From Brenneria goodwinii (lineage in GTDB: Bacteria; Pseudomonadota; Gammaproteobacteria; Enterobacterales; Enterobacteriaceae), in the NCBI RefSeq assembly GCF_002291445.1, contig NZ_CP014137.1:1178001-1242000 (forward strand): 64,000 bases of DNA, read 5' to 3'. The notes under the pieces were generated by a model. The model did no database searches. It was not told where the DNA came from and was given only the letters and a program-made list of their open reading frames with translations. The position numbers were made by a program, and so were the translations under genes. Shown one piece after another: positions 26,612 through 35,285 of the stretch; the stretch's first letter is position 1; every line of letters starts with the position of its first letter.

Positions 26612-27190
26612 TTATTTCTGGCGAACGCCCTCGACAGAAATAATCAATTGAACCTCCTGGGAGGCCGGACCCAAATCCTGGGTAATATTAAAGTCTTTCA
26701 GCTTGATCGTCCCTTCCGCTTCAAAACCGGCGCGATAATTACCCCATGGATCGTCGCCCTGACCGATCAGTTTTGCCTCTAGCGTCACGGGCTTGGTTAC
26801 GCCGTTCAGGGTCAGGTTACCGGTAATGTCGTATTCATCGCCGTCTTTTTTCACCGCTGTGGAGGTGAATGTCGCCTGAGGAAATTTGGATACATTCAGG
26901 AAATCCGCACTACGGATATGCTTGTCGCGCTCCGCATGATTGGTATCGACGCTATTGGTATTGATGGTGACATTCACTTTATCGGCAGCAGGATTGCTTT
27001 CATCAAAAGTAAACGTCCCGTCAAAATCGTTAAAGCCGCCATAAATCCAGCTATAGCCCAGATGGTTAATGCGAAACTGGATAAATGCGTGTTGGCCTTC
27101 CTTATCAAACTTGTAATCGGCGGCTAAAGCCGATCCGGCAGAGGCAAGTAAGGATGCGGCGGTCAGGCCCAATAGTGTTTTCTTCAGCAT
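26612..27190 (-). CDS. yceI: Periplasmic YceI-family lipid-binding protein
   Basis: The 192-residue precursor has a signal peptide (MLKKTLLGLTAASLLASAGSALA) and the YceI lipocalin-like barrel: YKFDKEGQHAFIQFRINHLGYSWIYGGFNDFDGTF, then VTINTNSVDTNHAERDKHIRSADFLNVSKFPQATF. The family binds isoprenoid-type ligands. It lies 25 bases after yceJ and is cotranscribed with it, as in E. coli. Confidence 0.95.
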   Translation of the reverse strand: MLKKTLLGLTAASLLASAGSALAADYKFDKEGQHAFIQFRINHLGYSWIYGGFNDFDGTFTFDESNPAADKVNVTINTNSVDTNHAERDKHIRSADFLNVSKFPQATFTSTAVKKDGDEYDITGNLTLNGVTKPVTLEAKLIGQGDDPWGNYRAGFEAEGTIKLKDFNITQDLGPASQEVQLIISVEGVRQK

Positions 27191-27215
27191 CGGTGTTCTC
27201 CATTAATTCATAAAG

Positions 27216-27770
27216 TTAAGGGATGTTGCGGCCCAACATCCGTTTCAACGTCGTATCACCATCTATGAAGTGGTGCTTTAAGGCGGCTAAACCGTGCAGA
27301 GCTGACAGCGCTACCACCACCCAGGCAAGATAAAGATGCACGGTACCGGCAATATCGGCTTGGTCCGTCAAACCTTCTAATGTCGCTGGCACAGAAAACC
27401 AGCCAAAAACTGAAATGGGTTGCCCTTCGGCCGTGGAAATCAGATATCCACTGATTAATATCGCGAATAGAACAACGTAAAGCGCAATGTGCGCCAAAGT
27501 GGCGCTGATGCGAGTCAGGCGTGAATAACTGCTTAATGGTTGCGGCGGCGGGGAAATAAAACGCCAGATCACGCGGAATATCAAGACGGCAAAAAGCAGT
27601 ACGCCGATACCTTTATGGATTTCGGGGGCGCGGTGATACCAGACATCATAGTATCCCAATGTCACCATCCACAGCCCTAAGGCAAACATACCGTAAACGG
27701 TTAATGCGACGCTCCAGTGGAGGAGAATACTGATATGACCATAACGAGATGAGGTGTTACGCCAAAACAT
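27216..27770 (-). CDS. yceJ: Cytochrome b561 homologue YceJ
   Basis: 184 residues with four TM helices. Histidines expected as haem ligands lie in ISILLHWSVALTVYG, WYHRAPEIHKGIGVL, LAHIALYVVLFAIL and YLAWVVVALSALHGLAALKHH. It is a prokaryotic b561-type electron carrier in the inner membrane, first gene of the yceJ-yceI pair. Redox partner unknown. Confidence 0.94.
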   Translation of the reverse strand: MFWRNTSSRYGHISILLHWSVALTVYGMFALGLWMVTLGYYDVWYHRAPEIHKGIGVLLFAVLIFRVIWRFISPPPQPLSSYSRLTRISATLAHIALYVVLFAILISGYLISTAEGQPISVFGWFSVPATLEGLTDQADIAGTVHLYLAWVVVALSALHGLAALKHHFIDGDTTLKRMLGRNIP

Positions 27771-28207
27771 AGCTATGACTCCTTATCAGGTAACTCGTAC
27801 AATTTTGCAAACTTAAACATGTCTAAACATAAAAGCAATATAAAGCCACATTTTTTAACAGTTTGACGAATTTAAACAATTTTTTTGAATTTAAATTCAT
27901 ATCTTGTTCAATCTGATAAGGGGGAAAATTTGCTGATATTCACTTCATTGCGCGCGGAAAAGAGGGGTTGGCAGTATTCACTGAATCATTTATTAGTTGA
28001 ATAATTATGTAGTGCGTTACTATTTTGCGGCCTTTCAGACAGGGCAAACAATAAGACGCGATATGAATGATTGAGGATGAAACGAGGGAAAAATGCGGCG
28101 TAGCGGTAAAATAACAACGCCGTCAGTAAGACGGCGTTGTTATTGGGACAATAAATCGAAAATCAATAAATCTGGTATAAAAAAATAATAATAAACGTTA
28201 TCAATGG
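27771..28207. other. 437-base AT-rich intergenic region
   Basis: No gene recognised. A perfect 15-bp stem (28110-28124 with 28130-28144, loop AGTAA) lies about 65 bases after the bssS stop and is followed on the minus strand by TTTT, so it is likely the bssS terminator. The yceJ promoter must lie near 27780-27950. Confidence 0.6.
28110..28144 (-). terminator. bssS terminator, 15-bp perfect stem
   Basis: AATAACAACGCCGTC and GACGGCGTTGTTATT pair around AGTAA. On the minus strand the stem ends in TTATT and is followed by TTTACC, consistent with a rho-independent terminator. Confidence 0.7.
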
Positions 28208-28462
28208 CTAATGCTTTCGATAATCAAGAGATTGGCAATCGGTTGATTCAATTTTAGCAATGCCTGCTTCAAGTATGTATATAAGTTTTCTGGCTACATC
28301 TGTCGTTAACCATAACGTCCGGTCAACTTGCGCTTCATCTGGAGCCTGATCCGAGGTGGATAAATAGTGTAAACGGATCATCATGGCGTCATAACTGTCA
28401 ACAGTGCTGATGTCCCAACCTACAAGAGGATGTGTTTGAATAACTTCATTTTCTCTATCCAT
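28208..28462 (-). CDS. bssS: Biofilm regulator BssS
   Basis: The 84-residue protein has the length of E. coli BssS and the same NEVIQTHPLVGWDISTVDSYDAMM start and LWLTTDVARKLIYILEAGIAKIES core. BssS affects biofilm formation and indole/AI-2 signalling in E. coli by an unknown mechanism. It is transcribed alone. Confidence 0.94.
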   Translation of the reverse strand: MDRENEVIQTHPLVGWDISTVDSYDAMMIRLHYLSTSDQAPDEAQVDRTLWLTTDVARKLIYILEAGIAKIESTDCQSLDYRKH

Positions 28463-28676
28463 AAATACCCCTTATTGACTAGTTACTAACATGAGTGACT
28501 AACGAGGTTTAAGGCGGCTCCTTATTTAGAAGAGCATTAACAGTATATCGTCGCTAATTTAATTTATGAAAAATATTTTAAAAAAATCTGCAAAAATTTT
28601 TTTCGAACACTAATTAAACAGTCCGGGACAAAAGGCATTCATCTGGACTGTTTCGAAGGATTGAATAAAAGCGAAT

Positions 28677-28934
28677 TTATTCGGTATTTAAACCGGCGTT
28701 CTTCTCTAAAGTGGCGACAAAACGAGCAAGATGTTTTTTCATCAAAGGATCCCGATTTTCATTTTGGGACTCCAGCTTCAGATTGTGGATCAGCAGCTGG
28801 TTCGCTTTTTCATCCAGGCAGAAAACCAGAGACGAAAATGCAAGCTCCAATGCGTCAATCTTGCGCTGCTGTGCGCCAATCAGCTCCAGCAGTTCACCGA
28901 ATGTCATAGCCTCTTCCGGTTTTTCTACTGTCAT
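28677..28934 (-). CDS. Small helical protein, weak resemblance to anti-adaptor IraP
   Basis: 85 residues, predicted almost entirely helical: FGELLELIGAQQRKIDALELAFSSLVFCLDEKANQLL then a charged tail. The length, the (V/I)xALE motif and the helix layout resemble IraP, which protects RpoS from RssB-directed proteolysis, but I cannot establish homology by eye. It lies between bssS and dinI, all in the same direction with separate spacing. An alternative is an unrelated coiled-coil protein. Confidence 0.7.
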   Translation of the reverse strand: MTVEKPEEAMTFGELLELIGAQQRKIDALELAFSSLVFCLDEKANQLLIHNLKLESQNENRDPLMKKHLARFVATLEKNAGLNTE

Positions 28935-29111
28935 AATAGGTATCCTCAGTCATAACAGGATGGCAAGATGCCTCGAGCAATAGTCATTGCAGCTGATAAC
29001 TTATCATTCAGCCAACGCTTTCAACAGGCTAAATTTACTCGTTACGGCCGTAGGGCTCGTCTTTCGTACCGTTGCGAGCGGCATTGACGTTAAAAAATGC
29101 GTCGCTATTTC

Positions 29112-29351
29112 TTATTCTGGCATAAACCAGTCGTCTGCGCTTTCCCAGGTTTCTTGCAGCAATTCAGAGATACGTTCTTTGTCATCTTTATTGCCGCCCA
29201 GAACGCTAAGGTTATTGGCCGCCGCATAACGGATATGAATCGATGTATCTGGATAGTGCTGGTGAATTCGTTTCCCCAACTCCTGAGTCAGTGCTTCAAG
29301 AGCGCCTGAGGGTAAAGGGGATGACTTTGCTATGGTAATTTCGACACGCAT
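29112..29351 (-). CDS. dinI: DNA damage-inducible protein DinI
   Basis: From the ATG at 29351 (GGAGG 5 bases upstream) the protein has 79 residues, MRVEITIAKSSPLPSGALEAL to ETWESADDWFMPE, matching E. coli DinI (81). DinI binds RecA filaments and tunes SOS. The longer frame to 29405 would translate through the LexA box and is not the start. The operator at 29370-29385 supports SOS control. Confidence 0.96.
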   Translation of the reverse strand: MRVEITIAKSSPLPSGALEALTQELGKRIHQHYPDTSIHIRYAAANNLSVLGGNKDDKERISELLQETWESADDWFMPE

Positions 29352-29369
29352 AATTGCCTCCATTGATAA

Positions 29370-29385
29370 CTGTTTATTTATACAG
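29370..29385 (-). promoter_or_regulatory. LexA box upstream of dinI
   Basis: CTGT-TTATTTAT-ACAG matches the LexA consensus CTGT-N8-ACAG. It is the centre of an 11-bp inverted repeat extending TTGATAACTGT...ACAGTTATCAA, and lies 19 bases before the dinI ATG. Confidence 0.93.
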
Positions 29386-29534
29386 TTATCAATGAAAAAG
29401 AACAAGCGACGATGAAAAAATTACTGCCTTACCAAACCAACATCACGATGTAAACCGACATTTCCGGCTATGCCGCCGCATGGTTTGGAACACCACCCAT
29501 CACACATTGATAGCGTGCATGACGGGCCTGTCAG

Positions 29535-30578
29535 CTATCGGATTGACCAGTTAAGGCTTTGTCCTGCCAGGAAGGGGACCAACGACTCATTGCCTATTGA
29601 AATTTCTTCAGGGAAGCTAACCGGTTCGCGGTGGAGTTCTATCCAGTCTTCATTAACCGGCAAGCCATAAAAACGTGGCCCATTCAACGAACAAAATGCT
29701 TCAAGTTTATCCAGCGCATTCATTTCATCAAAAACCGTCGCGTAAGCGCTCAAGGCCGCCTGGGCGTTGAATACGCCGGCGCAGCCGCAGCTGGATTCTT
29801 TTCTGTGTTTAACATGAGGCGCTGAATCCGTGCCAAGGAAAAGCCGCTCGCACCCGCTGGCAACGGCATCCCGCAGCGCTTGCTGGTGAATATTTCTTTT
29901 GAGAATGGGCAGGCAGTACAGATGCGGGCGGATCCCGCCAACCAGCATGTGATTGCGGTTAAACATTAAATGTTGGGGGGTAATCGTGGCGGCAAGATAC
30001 TCATTACCTGATACAATGTACTGCGCGGCTTCTTTGGTCGTGATGTGTTCGAATACGACTTTCAGTTCGGGGAACCGCCGACGTAATGGTTCCATAACCA
30101 ATTCAATAAATCGGGCTTCCCGATCGAAGATATCTATTTCAGGATCGGTTGCTTCGCCGTGTACTAACAACGGCATCCCTATTTCCTGCATTTTTTCCAG
30201 AACGGGATAGATGTTGGCAATGTCTGTTACGCCATGACTGGAGTTGGTCGTCGCATTGGCCGGGTATAATTTGGCGGCGGTAAAAACGCTTTGCTCAAAG
30301 CCGCTGACAATCTCTTCAGCCTCCAGCGAGTCAGTCAGATAACACGTCATCAACGGTTGAAAACTGTCTTCTCCGGGGATCGCGGCCAGAATGCGCTGAC
30401 GATAGGCGACGGCGCTTGCTACGCTGGCGATCGGCGGTGTCAGATTGGGCATGATGATAGCTCGGCCAAAAAAGCGGCTGGTGTATGGCAGTATGGTTGC
30501 GAGCATCTGATCATCGCGTAGATGAAGGTGCCAATCATCAGGGCGGCGGATTTTCAGTATGTCTGGCAGTGCGGTCAT
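29535..30578 (-). CDS. pyrC: Dihydroorotase
   Basis: PyrC cyclises carbamoyl aspartate to dihydroorotate in pyrimidine synthesis. The ATG at 30578 (GGAG 9 bases before) gives 347 residues, matching E. coli (348); the frame continues upstream to 30764 without homology. Metal ligands are visible in DDWHLHLRD (HxH), KLYPANATTNSSHGV (carboxylated Lys), LLVHGE, FEHITT and FLGTDSAPH. No PurR operator is evident. Confidence 0.97.
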   Translation of the reverse strand: MTALPDILKIRRPDDWHLHLRDDQMLATILPYTSRFFGRAIIMPNLTPPIASVASAVAYRQRILAAIPGEDSFQPLMTCYLTDSLEAEEIVSGFEQSVFTAAKLYPANATTNSSHGVTDIANIYPVLEKMQEIGMPLLVHGEATDPEIDIFDREARFIELVMEPLRRRFPELKVVFEHITTKEAAQYIVSGNEYLAATITPQHLMFNRNHMLVGGIRPHLYCLPILKRNIHQQALRDAVASGCERLFLGTDSAPHVKHRKESSCGCAGVFNAQAALSAYATVFDEMNALDKLEAFCSLNGPRFYGLPVNEDWIELHREPVSFPEEISIGNESLVPFLAGQSLNWSIR

Positions 30579-30783
30579 GGAATAGGCTCCAGAGGTCAGT
30601 AGAAAAACATCATCTGTCAGTTGGTTTGGGACTAATTCTGCGGGGAATAAGAATAAGTGCAAAGCCATTCGAATGCATCCGTTAGTTGCTGAATGCTTAA
30701 AATTAACTAGTATAACCACTACGACTATTGGCATTTCATGCCTTATCTTTTGATCTTTAAACATAAATTATAGAAGGACTAAA

Positions 30784-31071
30784 ATGGAAATTCGTATCGT
30801 TGCCAGCTTACAGGCTAAAGCGGAATTTATTGACGATGTTACTGCCGCAGTGAAGCAGGCCGTAGCGCCTAGCCGTCAGGAAGCGGGCAATCTGCAATAT
30901 GATTTGCATGAAGAAATCGACAAGCCTGGCGCTTTCGTCTTCTTTGAGCGTTGGAAAAATCAGACGGTACTGACGGAACATGAGCAATCAGCGCATTTCA
31001 AACGACTAATCGCTGAGTTGGAAGGGAAAACCGAGTCATCGAGCATAAAGCTGCTGAAATATCTGGGCTGA
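30784..31071 (+). CDS. ABM-domain monooxygenase (YgiN-like)
   Basis: A 95-residue antibiotic-biosynthesis-monooxygenase ferredoxin-like domain: EIRIVASLQAKAEFIDDVTAAVKQAVAPSRQEAGNLQYDLHEE, then FVFFERWKNQTVLTEHEQSAHFKRL. Similar proteins oxidise quinols or act on small aromatics. AGAAGGAC precedes the ATG. It is divergent from pyrC and convergent with rne, separated from rne by the repeat cluster. Confidence 0.85.
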   Translation: MEIRIVASLQAKAEFIDDVTAAVKQAVAPSRQEAGNLQYDLHEEIDKPGAFVFFERWKNQTVLTEHEQSAHFKRLIAELEGKTESSSIKLLKYLG

Positions 31072-31092
31072 TAAAAATACCTGAGCGTTTTA

Positions 31093-31126
31093 GGGGGCGG
31101 GCAGGGATAGCCCGCCATAAAAAAAC
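31093..31126. repeat. 34-bp hairpin repeat, copy 1
   Basis: GGCGGGC and GCCCGCC form a stem and are followed by ATAAAAAAAC. Copy 2 at 31167-31200 differs at one base. Both lie between the YgiN-like gene and rne. Confidence 0.75.
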
Positions 31127-31142
31127 GCCTGGAGCGTTTTTC
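31119..31142 (+). terminator. Terminator of the YgiN-like gene
   Basis: AAAAACGC and GCGTTTTT pair around CTGGA. The 3' arm supplies a short T-run, about 50 bases beyond the stop. Confidence 0.55.
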
Positions 31143-31166
31143 AACGCTGCTTGCGGCGGCCCGAAG

Positions 31167-31200
31167 GGGGGCGGGCAAGGATAGCCCGCCATAAAAAAAC
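31167..31200. repeat. 34-bp hairpin repeat, copy 2
   Basis: A second copy of the GGCGGGC...GCCCGCC-ATAAAAAAAC element, 74 bases after copy 1, with an A for a G in the loop. Its A-run merges with the rne terminator. Confidence 0.75.
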
Positions 31201-31224
31201 ACCCGCCGATTGGCGGGTGTTTTT
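31193..31224. terminator. rne terminator, bidirectional
   Basis: AAAAACACCCGCC (31195-31207) pairs with GGCGGGTGTTTTT (31212-31224) around GATT. It is 18 bases past the rne stop, and A/T runs on both sides allow use in either direction. Confidence 0.9.
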
Positions 31225-31241
31225 ACTGGTGATGAAATGGA

Positions 31242-34200
31242 TTATTCATTAACCGACGTTGGCTTGGTCGCAGGCGCCGCCGCATGATTAACGGCTGAAT
31301 GGCCTCCGGCTGAACCCTTGCCGCTGAATTGATACGCGGGACGATTCCAGTCGCTCTGACGTGCAGGTTCCGGTTGATAATCCGGAGCCGGCGCTTTAGT
31401 CATCGGTGCGGTTGCATGGAACTTATAGCGCGGCTGTGGTGTTTCCGCTGCTGTCGGTTGAGCAGAAACAGCCGGTTCTTCCGCTGATGCAATCGGCGCG
31501 GTAGTTATGACCGGCTTAGGTGCGGTTTCTTCAGCAACTTTATCGCTTTCCCCGGCAATCTCGCCGGTTTCTTCGACAACTTCATTGCCTTGTTCGGCAA
31601 CTTCATTGTTTTCTCCGACAATTTCATCGCCTTCTTCGATAACGTCATTGTTTGCTTCGACAACTGCATTGCCTTCTTCAATAATGTCATTGTTTGCTTC
31701 GACAACTGCATTGCCTTCTTCAATAACGTCATTGTTTGCTTCGACAACTTCATTATCTTCTGCGACAACCTCATCGCTTTCACCATACGCTTTCTCCTCT
31801 ACGAGGATTGACGGAATGGCATCGGCATCGGTTTTCGTTTCGACAATCTCATCCGTAACGGAAGCCTCAATCGCGGCCGCTGCCGGCGTCTCACCAGCGA
31901 CGGATTCGGCAGAGACGGCGCCGGCATTTTCTTCCGCAGGTTGATCAGCAGAAGTTTGCTGTGCCGGTTGCACTGGGTCGACAACGGAAGTCGCTGCTTC
32001 ATCCGGTACAGACGCAGTTTCCGGATTGGCGCTTACGGGGCTTTCTACCGCCGTTGGCGCTTCGTATACCGTGGTTGCGGGAACCGTAGCGGCTTCCACA
32101 ACGACCGGCAGGCTCGGTGTGGCGATTGCTGCGTTATTTTTCGCATTTTCCGCCTGCTGCTGTTCTTCGAGCTGTTCCAGCGATTGGTATTGGGCGACCG
32201 GGTAGTTTATCCACACTTTACCTGACGCCAATTCCGGAGACGATGCAGCATATTCCAACGGCATTGGCGACTGAGACGGATAACGCTCGTCACGGTAACG
32301 GCGACGGCGTTGACCGCTAACGCGCAGATGGCGTGGCGAGCGGCGGGAACGGCGCGGCATACCGTTATTTTCCGGATTCGCGCCCTTATTGGCATCAGCG
32401 GCCTGCGAGTTTTCCGTTTCGCTAGCGTCGGCGACGGTAATCGTCGCTTGCTCAACAGGCGCGAGCTGCGGCGCAACGGTTTCCGCTGCTGCTGCGGATA
32501 CGACTGTTTCGGCTGGCTCGATTTCAGACTGAATCCGCACTTTCTGCGTCAGTTGGCGACGCTGGCGGCGCGGCATGACCTGTGCCGGTTTTTCCTGCTC
32601 GGCAACACTCTCTTCCGTTTCAGCAACAGCCGTATTTTGTACTTTCGCTTCCTGCTGAGGCTGCTGACGTTTATCGTCTTGACGACGGCGCTGACGCTCT
32701 GCGCGCGGTTCGCGACGCGGTTGCTCATCAATAACGGCTTTTTCTTCCGTCTCTTCCGCCGCGCGAGTTTCTGGCGCTACTTCAGTATTCTGGCGTTTAT
32801 TACGGCGCTGCTCCTCACGGGGTTCACGATTGTCACGTGGATTACGATCGCGGCGGTTATTGCCTTGACGACGCGTATTCCGACGTTCCTGGCGCGGGCT
32901 CTCGTTGGCCTCGGCGGATTCGGTCTTCTTCTCGTCCGCGGTTTCTGCGGCCTCGGTAGAGGGTTCGGAAGCGAAAATGCCTTTCAACGCACCGAATAAA
33001 CGACTGACAAGCCCTGGCTGAGCCGGCGTCGCAGGGGAAGCGGCTGACGGAGCCGTATTTTCCACCGTCGGCGCTTTATTTTCCGCAGGCATGTTGGGCA
33101 TGGTGAAGGTTGCTAACGCTGGCTGCTCAGGCAGTTTGCGTTCGGCAACCTGCTCTTCCTGCAATAATTGCTGGGCTTCGGTTTCCAGCAGTTGCGGCAA
33201 CAGATAGCTGAGCGTCGGCTTTTCTTCTCCATTACGCACGCGTACGACGGAGTAGTGCGGCGTCTGCATGCCATCATGCGGGACGATAACGGCACGAACG
33301 CCCCCCTGACGCTTCTCAATAGCATTGACCGATTCGCGTTTCTCGTTCAGCAAATAGGATGCAATCTGTACGGGAACGATGGCGTGAACTTCTTTGGTGT
33401 TCTCTTTCAGCGCTTCTTCTTCGATAAGACGCAGAATAGACAGAGAGAGAGACTCGTTGTCACGCACGGTACCGGTACCGCCGCAACGTGGGCAGACGTG
33501 ATGGCTTGACTCGCCCAGTGAAGGGCTGAGGCGCTGGCGCGACATTTCCAACAGACCAAAGCGAGAAATCCGGCCAATCTGAATGCGGGCTCGGTCCTGA
33601 CGGACGGAATCACGCAGGCGGTTTTCTACTTCCCGCTGGTGGCGAACCGGCGTCATGTCGATAAAGTCGATAACGATCAGGCCGCCCAGGTCACGTAACC
33701 GTAACTGGCGGGCAATTTCATCGGCCGCTTCCAGGTTGGTGTTGAACGCCGTTTCTTCAATATCGCCGCCGCGGGTGGCTCGGGCGGAGTTGATATCAAT
33801 TGCGGTCAACGCTTCGGTGGTGTCGATGACGATAGAGCCGCCGGAAGGCAGGCGCACTTCACGCTGGAAAGCGGACTCAATCTGGGATTCGATCTGATAA
33901 TGGCTGAACAGTGGAATTTCACCGCTGTAAAGTTTGATTTTACTGTTGAAATCCGGGCGGCCAAGCGCGGAGATATGTTCTTTCGCCAGATCGAGAATTT
34001 TGGGGTTGTCGATCAGGATTTCGCCGATATCCGGGCGTAAATAGTCACGGAAGGCGCGAACAATCACGTTGCTTTCCTGGTGGATCAGGAAAGGGGCAGG
34101 GCGGCCTTCAGCCGCTTTCTTGATGGCTTCCCAGTGTTTCAGACGGAATGCCAAATCCCATTGTAGCGCTTCGGCGGATTTGCCGACGCCCGCGGTACGA

Positions 34201-34703
34201 ACGATAAGCCCCATACCGTCGGGTAACTCTAAAGAGCCTAATGCTTCTTTCAGCTCAGTGCGATCGTCGCCCTCTATTCGGCGTGAAATACCGCCGGCAC
34301 GGGGATTGTTTGGCATTAGTACCAGATAACTGCCGGCCAGACTGATAAATGTTGTCAGTGCTGCGCCTTTGTTGCCTCGCTCTTCTTTATCTACCTGAAC
34401 AATGACTTCCTGTCCTTCACGCAAGACATCTTTGATGTTGGGACGACCATGAGAGGAATAGTTGCTGGGGAAATACTCGCGAGCGATTTCTTTGAGAGGG
34501 AGAAAACCATGTCTTTCCGCGCCATAATCAACAAAAGCGGCTTCAAGACTGGGTTCAATACGGGTGATTTTACCTTTGTAGATATTCGCTTTCTTCTGCT
34601 CATGACCGGGACTTTCGATATCCAGATCATACAGCCGTTGACCATCAACCAAGGCAACACGCAACTCTTCCTGCTGAGTCGCGTTAATCAACATTCTCTT
34701 CAT
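31242..34703 (-). CDS. rne: Ribonuclease E, with extended repeat-containing C-terminus
   Basis: RNase E is the essential endonuclease and scaffold of the degradosome on the inner membrane. The first ~510 residues can be aligned almost base-perfect in numbering with E. coli: S1 domain, 5' sensor, DNase I-like part with TAIDINSARATRGG (D303) and DFIDMTP (D346), and Zn-link CPRCGGTG (C404, C407). The tail keeps the membrane helix (GLVSRLFGALKGIF), two Arg-rich RNA-binding regions, the enolase site (GKVWINYP region) and the PNPase-binding end. At 1153 residues it exceeds E. coli (1061); a block of three 14-residue acidic repeats lies at about 985-1026. Confidence 0.97.
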   Translation of the reverse strand: MKRMLINATQQEELRVALVDGQRLYDLDIESPGHEQKKANIYKGKITRIEPSLEAAFVDYGAERHGFLPLKEIAREYFPSNYSSHGRPNIKDVLREGQEVIVQVDKEERGNKGAALTTFISLAGSYLVLMPNNPRAGGISRRIEGDDRTELKEALGSLELPDGMGLIVRTAGVGKSAEALQWDLAFRLKHWEAIKKAAEGRPAPFLIHQESNVIVRAFRDYLRPDIGEILIDNPKILDLAKEHISALGRPDFNSKIKLYSGEIPLFSHYQIESQIESAFQREVRLPSGGSIVIDTTEALTAIDINSARATRGGDIEETAFNTNLEAADEIARQLRLRDLGGLIVIDFIDMTPVRHQREVENRLRDSVRQDRARIQIGRISRFGLLEMSRQRLSPSLGESSHHVCPRCGGTGTVRDNESLSLSILRLIEEEALKENTKEVHAIVPVQIASYLLNEKRESVNAIEKRQGGVRAVIVPHDGMQTPHYSVVRVRNGEEKPTLSYLLPQLLETEAQQLLQEEQVAERKLPEQPALATFTMPNMPAENKAPTVENTAPSAASPATPAQPGLVSRLFGALKGIFASEPSTEAAETADEKKTESAEANESPRQERRNTRRQGNNRRDRNPRDNREPREEQRRNKRQNTEVAPETRAAEETEEKAVIDEQPRREPRAERQRRRQDDKRQQPQQEAKVQNTAVAETEESVAEQEKPAQVMPRRQRRQLTQKVRIQSEIEPAETVVSAAAAETVAPQLAPVEQATITVADASETENSQAADANKGANPENNGMPRRSRRSPRHLRVSGQRRRRYRDERYPSQSPMPLEYAASSPELASGKVWINYPVAQYQSLEQLEEQQQAENAKNNAAIATPSLPVVVEAATVPATTVYEAPTAVESPVSANPETASVPDEAATSVVDPVQPAQQTSADQPAEENAGAVSAESVAGETPAAAAIEASVTDEIVETKTDADAIPSILVEEKAYGESDEVVAEDNEVVEANNDVIEEGNAVVEANNDIIEEGNAVVEANNDVIEEGDEIVGENNEVAEQGNEVVEETGEIAGESDKVAEETAPKPVITTAPIASAEEPAVSAQPTAAETPQPRYKFHATAPMTKAPAPDYQPEPARQSDWNRPAYQFSGKGSAGGHSAVNHAAAPATKPTSVNE
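31625..31750 (-). repeat. Three 42-bp tandem repeats inside rne
   Basis: Units begin at 31625, 31667 and 31709, with only a few substitutions between them, and degenerate copies on both sides. They keep reading frame and encode 14-residue units of the type VVEANNDVIEEGNA. They lie between the enolase and PNPase sites of RNase E. Confidence 0.9.
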
Positions 34704-35285
34704 CTTTAACTTACTCGTTATTTTTACTTACATTATTGATAGAGCTGCGGACAAAAGAACCGCATGACCGGAGTGAACCGATGGCCTCGTGGCTTATCGC
34801 AAGGACGTCAACCTCCCGGTTGTCGCCTGCATAGAGACGCATGTTTCGGTAGCCTGTATTTCCTGGTGGAAAACAGCGCGTTTACTGAGGGAACAGCTTC
34901 TGAATAATGTCGCCAGATCTGATTCCATTTGCCGGCCAAGCTGCAATCCGCAGCCCGCTAACTGCTTGATATCACATTACGTCTTACGCCATTGCTGCGT
35001 TTGTGTGTCATCAGGCAAACTTAATAATTCCGCAATTTCCCTTGTTTTAATGGAAATCAGCGCGGAAAACACGAAAAGCATTATTCCATTGCTGACACTG
35101 TTATAGCAAGGTTACTTTGCCTGTCTGTATAAAGATAGTTGTGCTGCTATTCACCAAACTGTCGGTGGTTGAGACTAAATTCAGCCAGACCTGTAGGTGT
35201 AACAATATCTTCATAAGTCAGGCTTCCAGTTAAGCACAGAAAAAGAAGTGGCGCTATCCAAGCGCTCTATTTAGAATCGCGCATC
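34704..35285. other. 582-base divergent region rne-rluC
   Basis: No gene seen. It carries the divergent promoters of rne and rluC. In E. coli the rne leader is long and is used for autoregulation by RNase E cleavage; a long leader is possible here too, with a small stem (34746-34750 with 34760-34764) near the start, but I cannot locate the transcription start. Confidence 0.6.

Noticed and set aside
31507..31944. Repetitive plus-strand ORF and a CRISPR-like look of the 42-bp units
   Set aside because: The units are contiguous without spacers and are in frame in rne, so neither an antisense gene nor a CRISPR array is supported.
32310..32999. 229-codon plus-strand ORF
   Set aside because: Antisense to the Arg-rich tail of rne, where biased codons keep other frames open.
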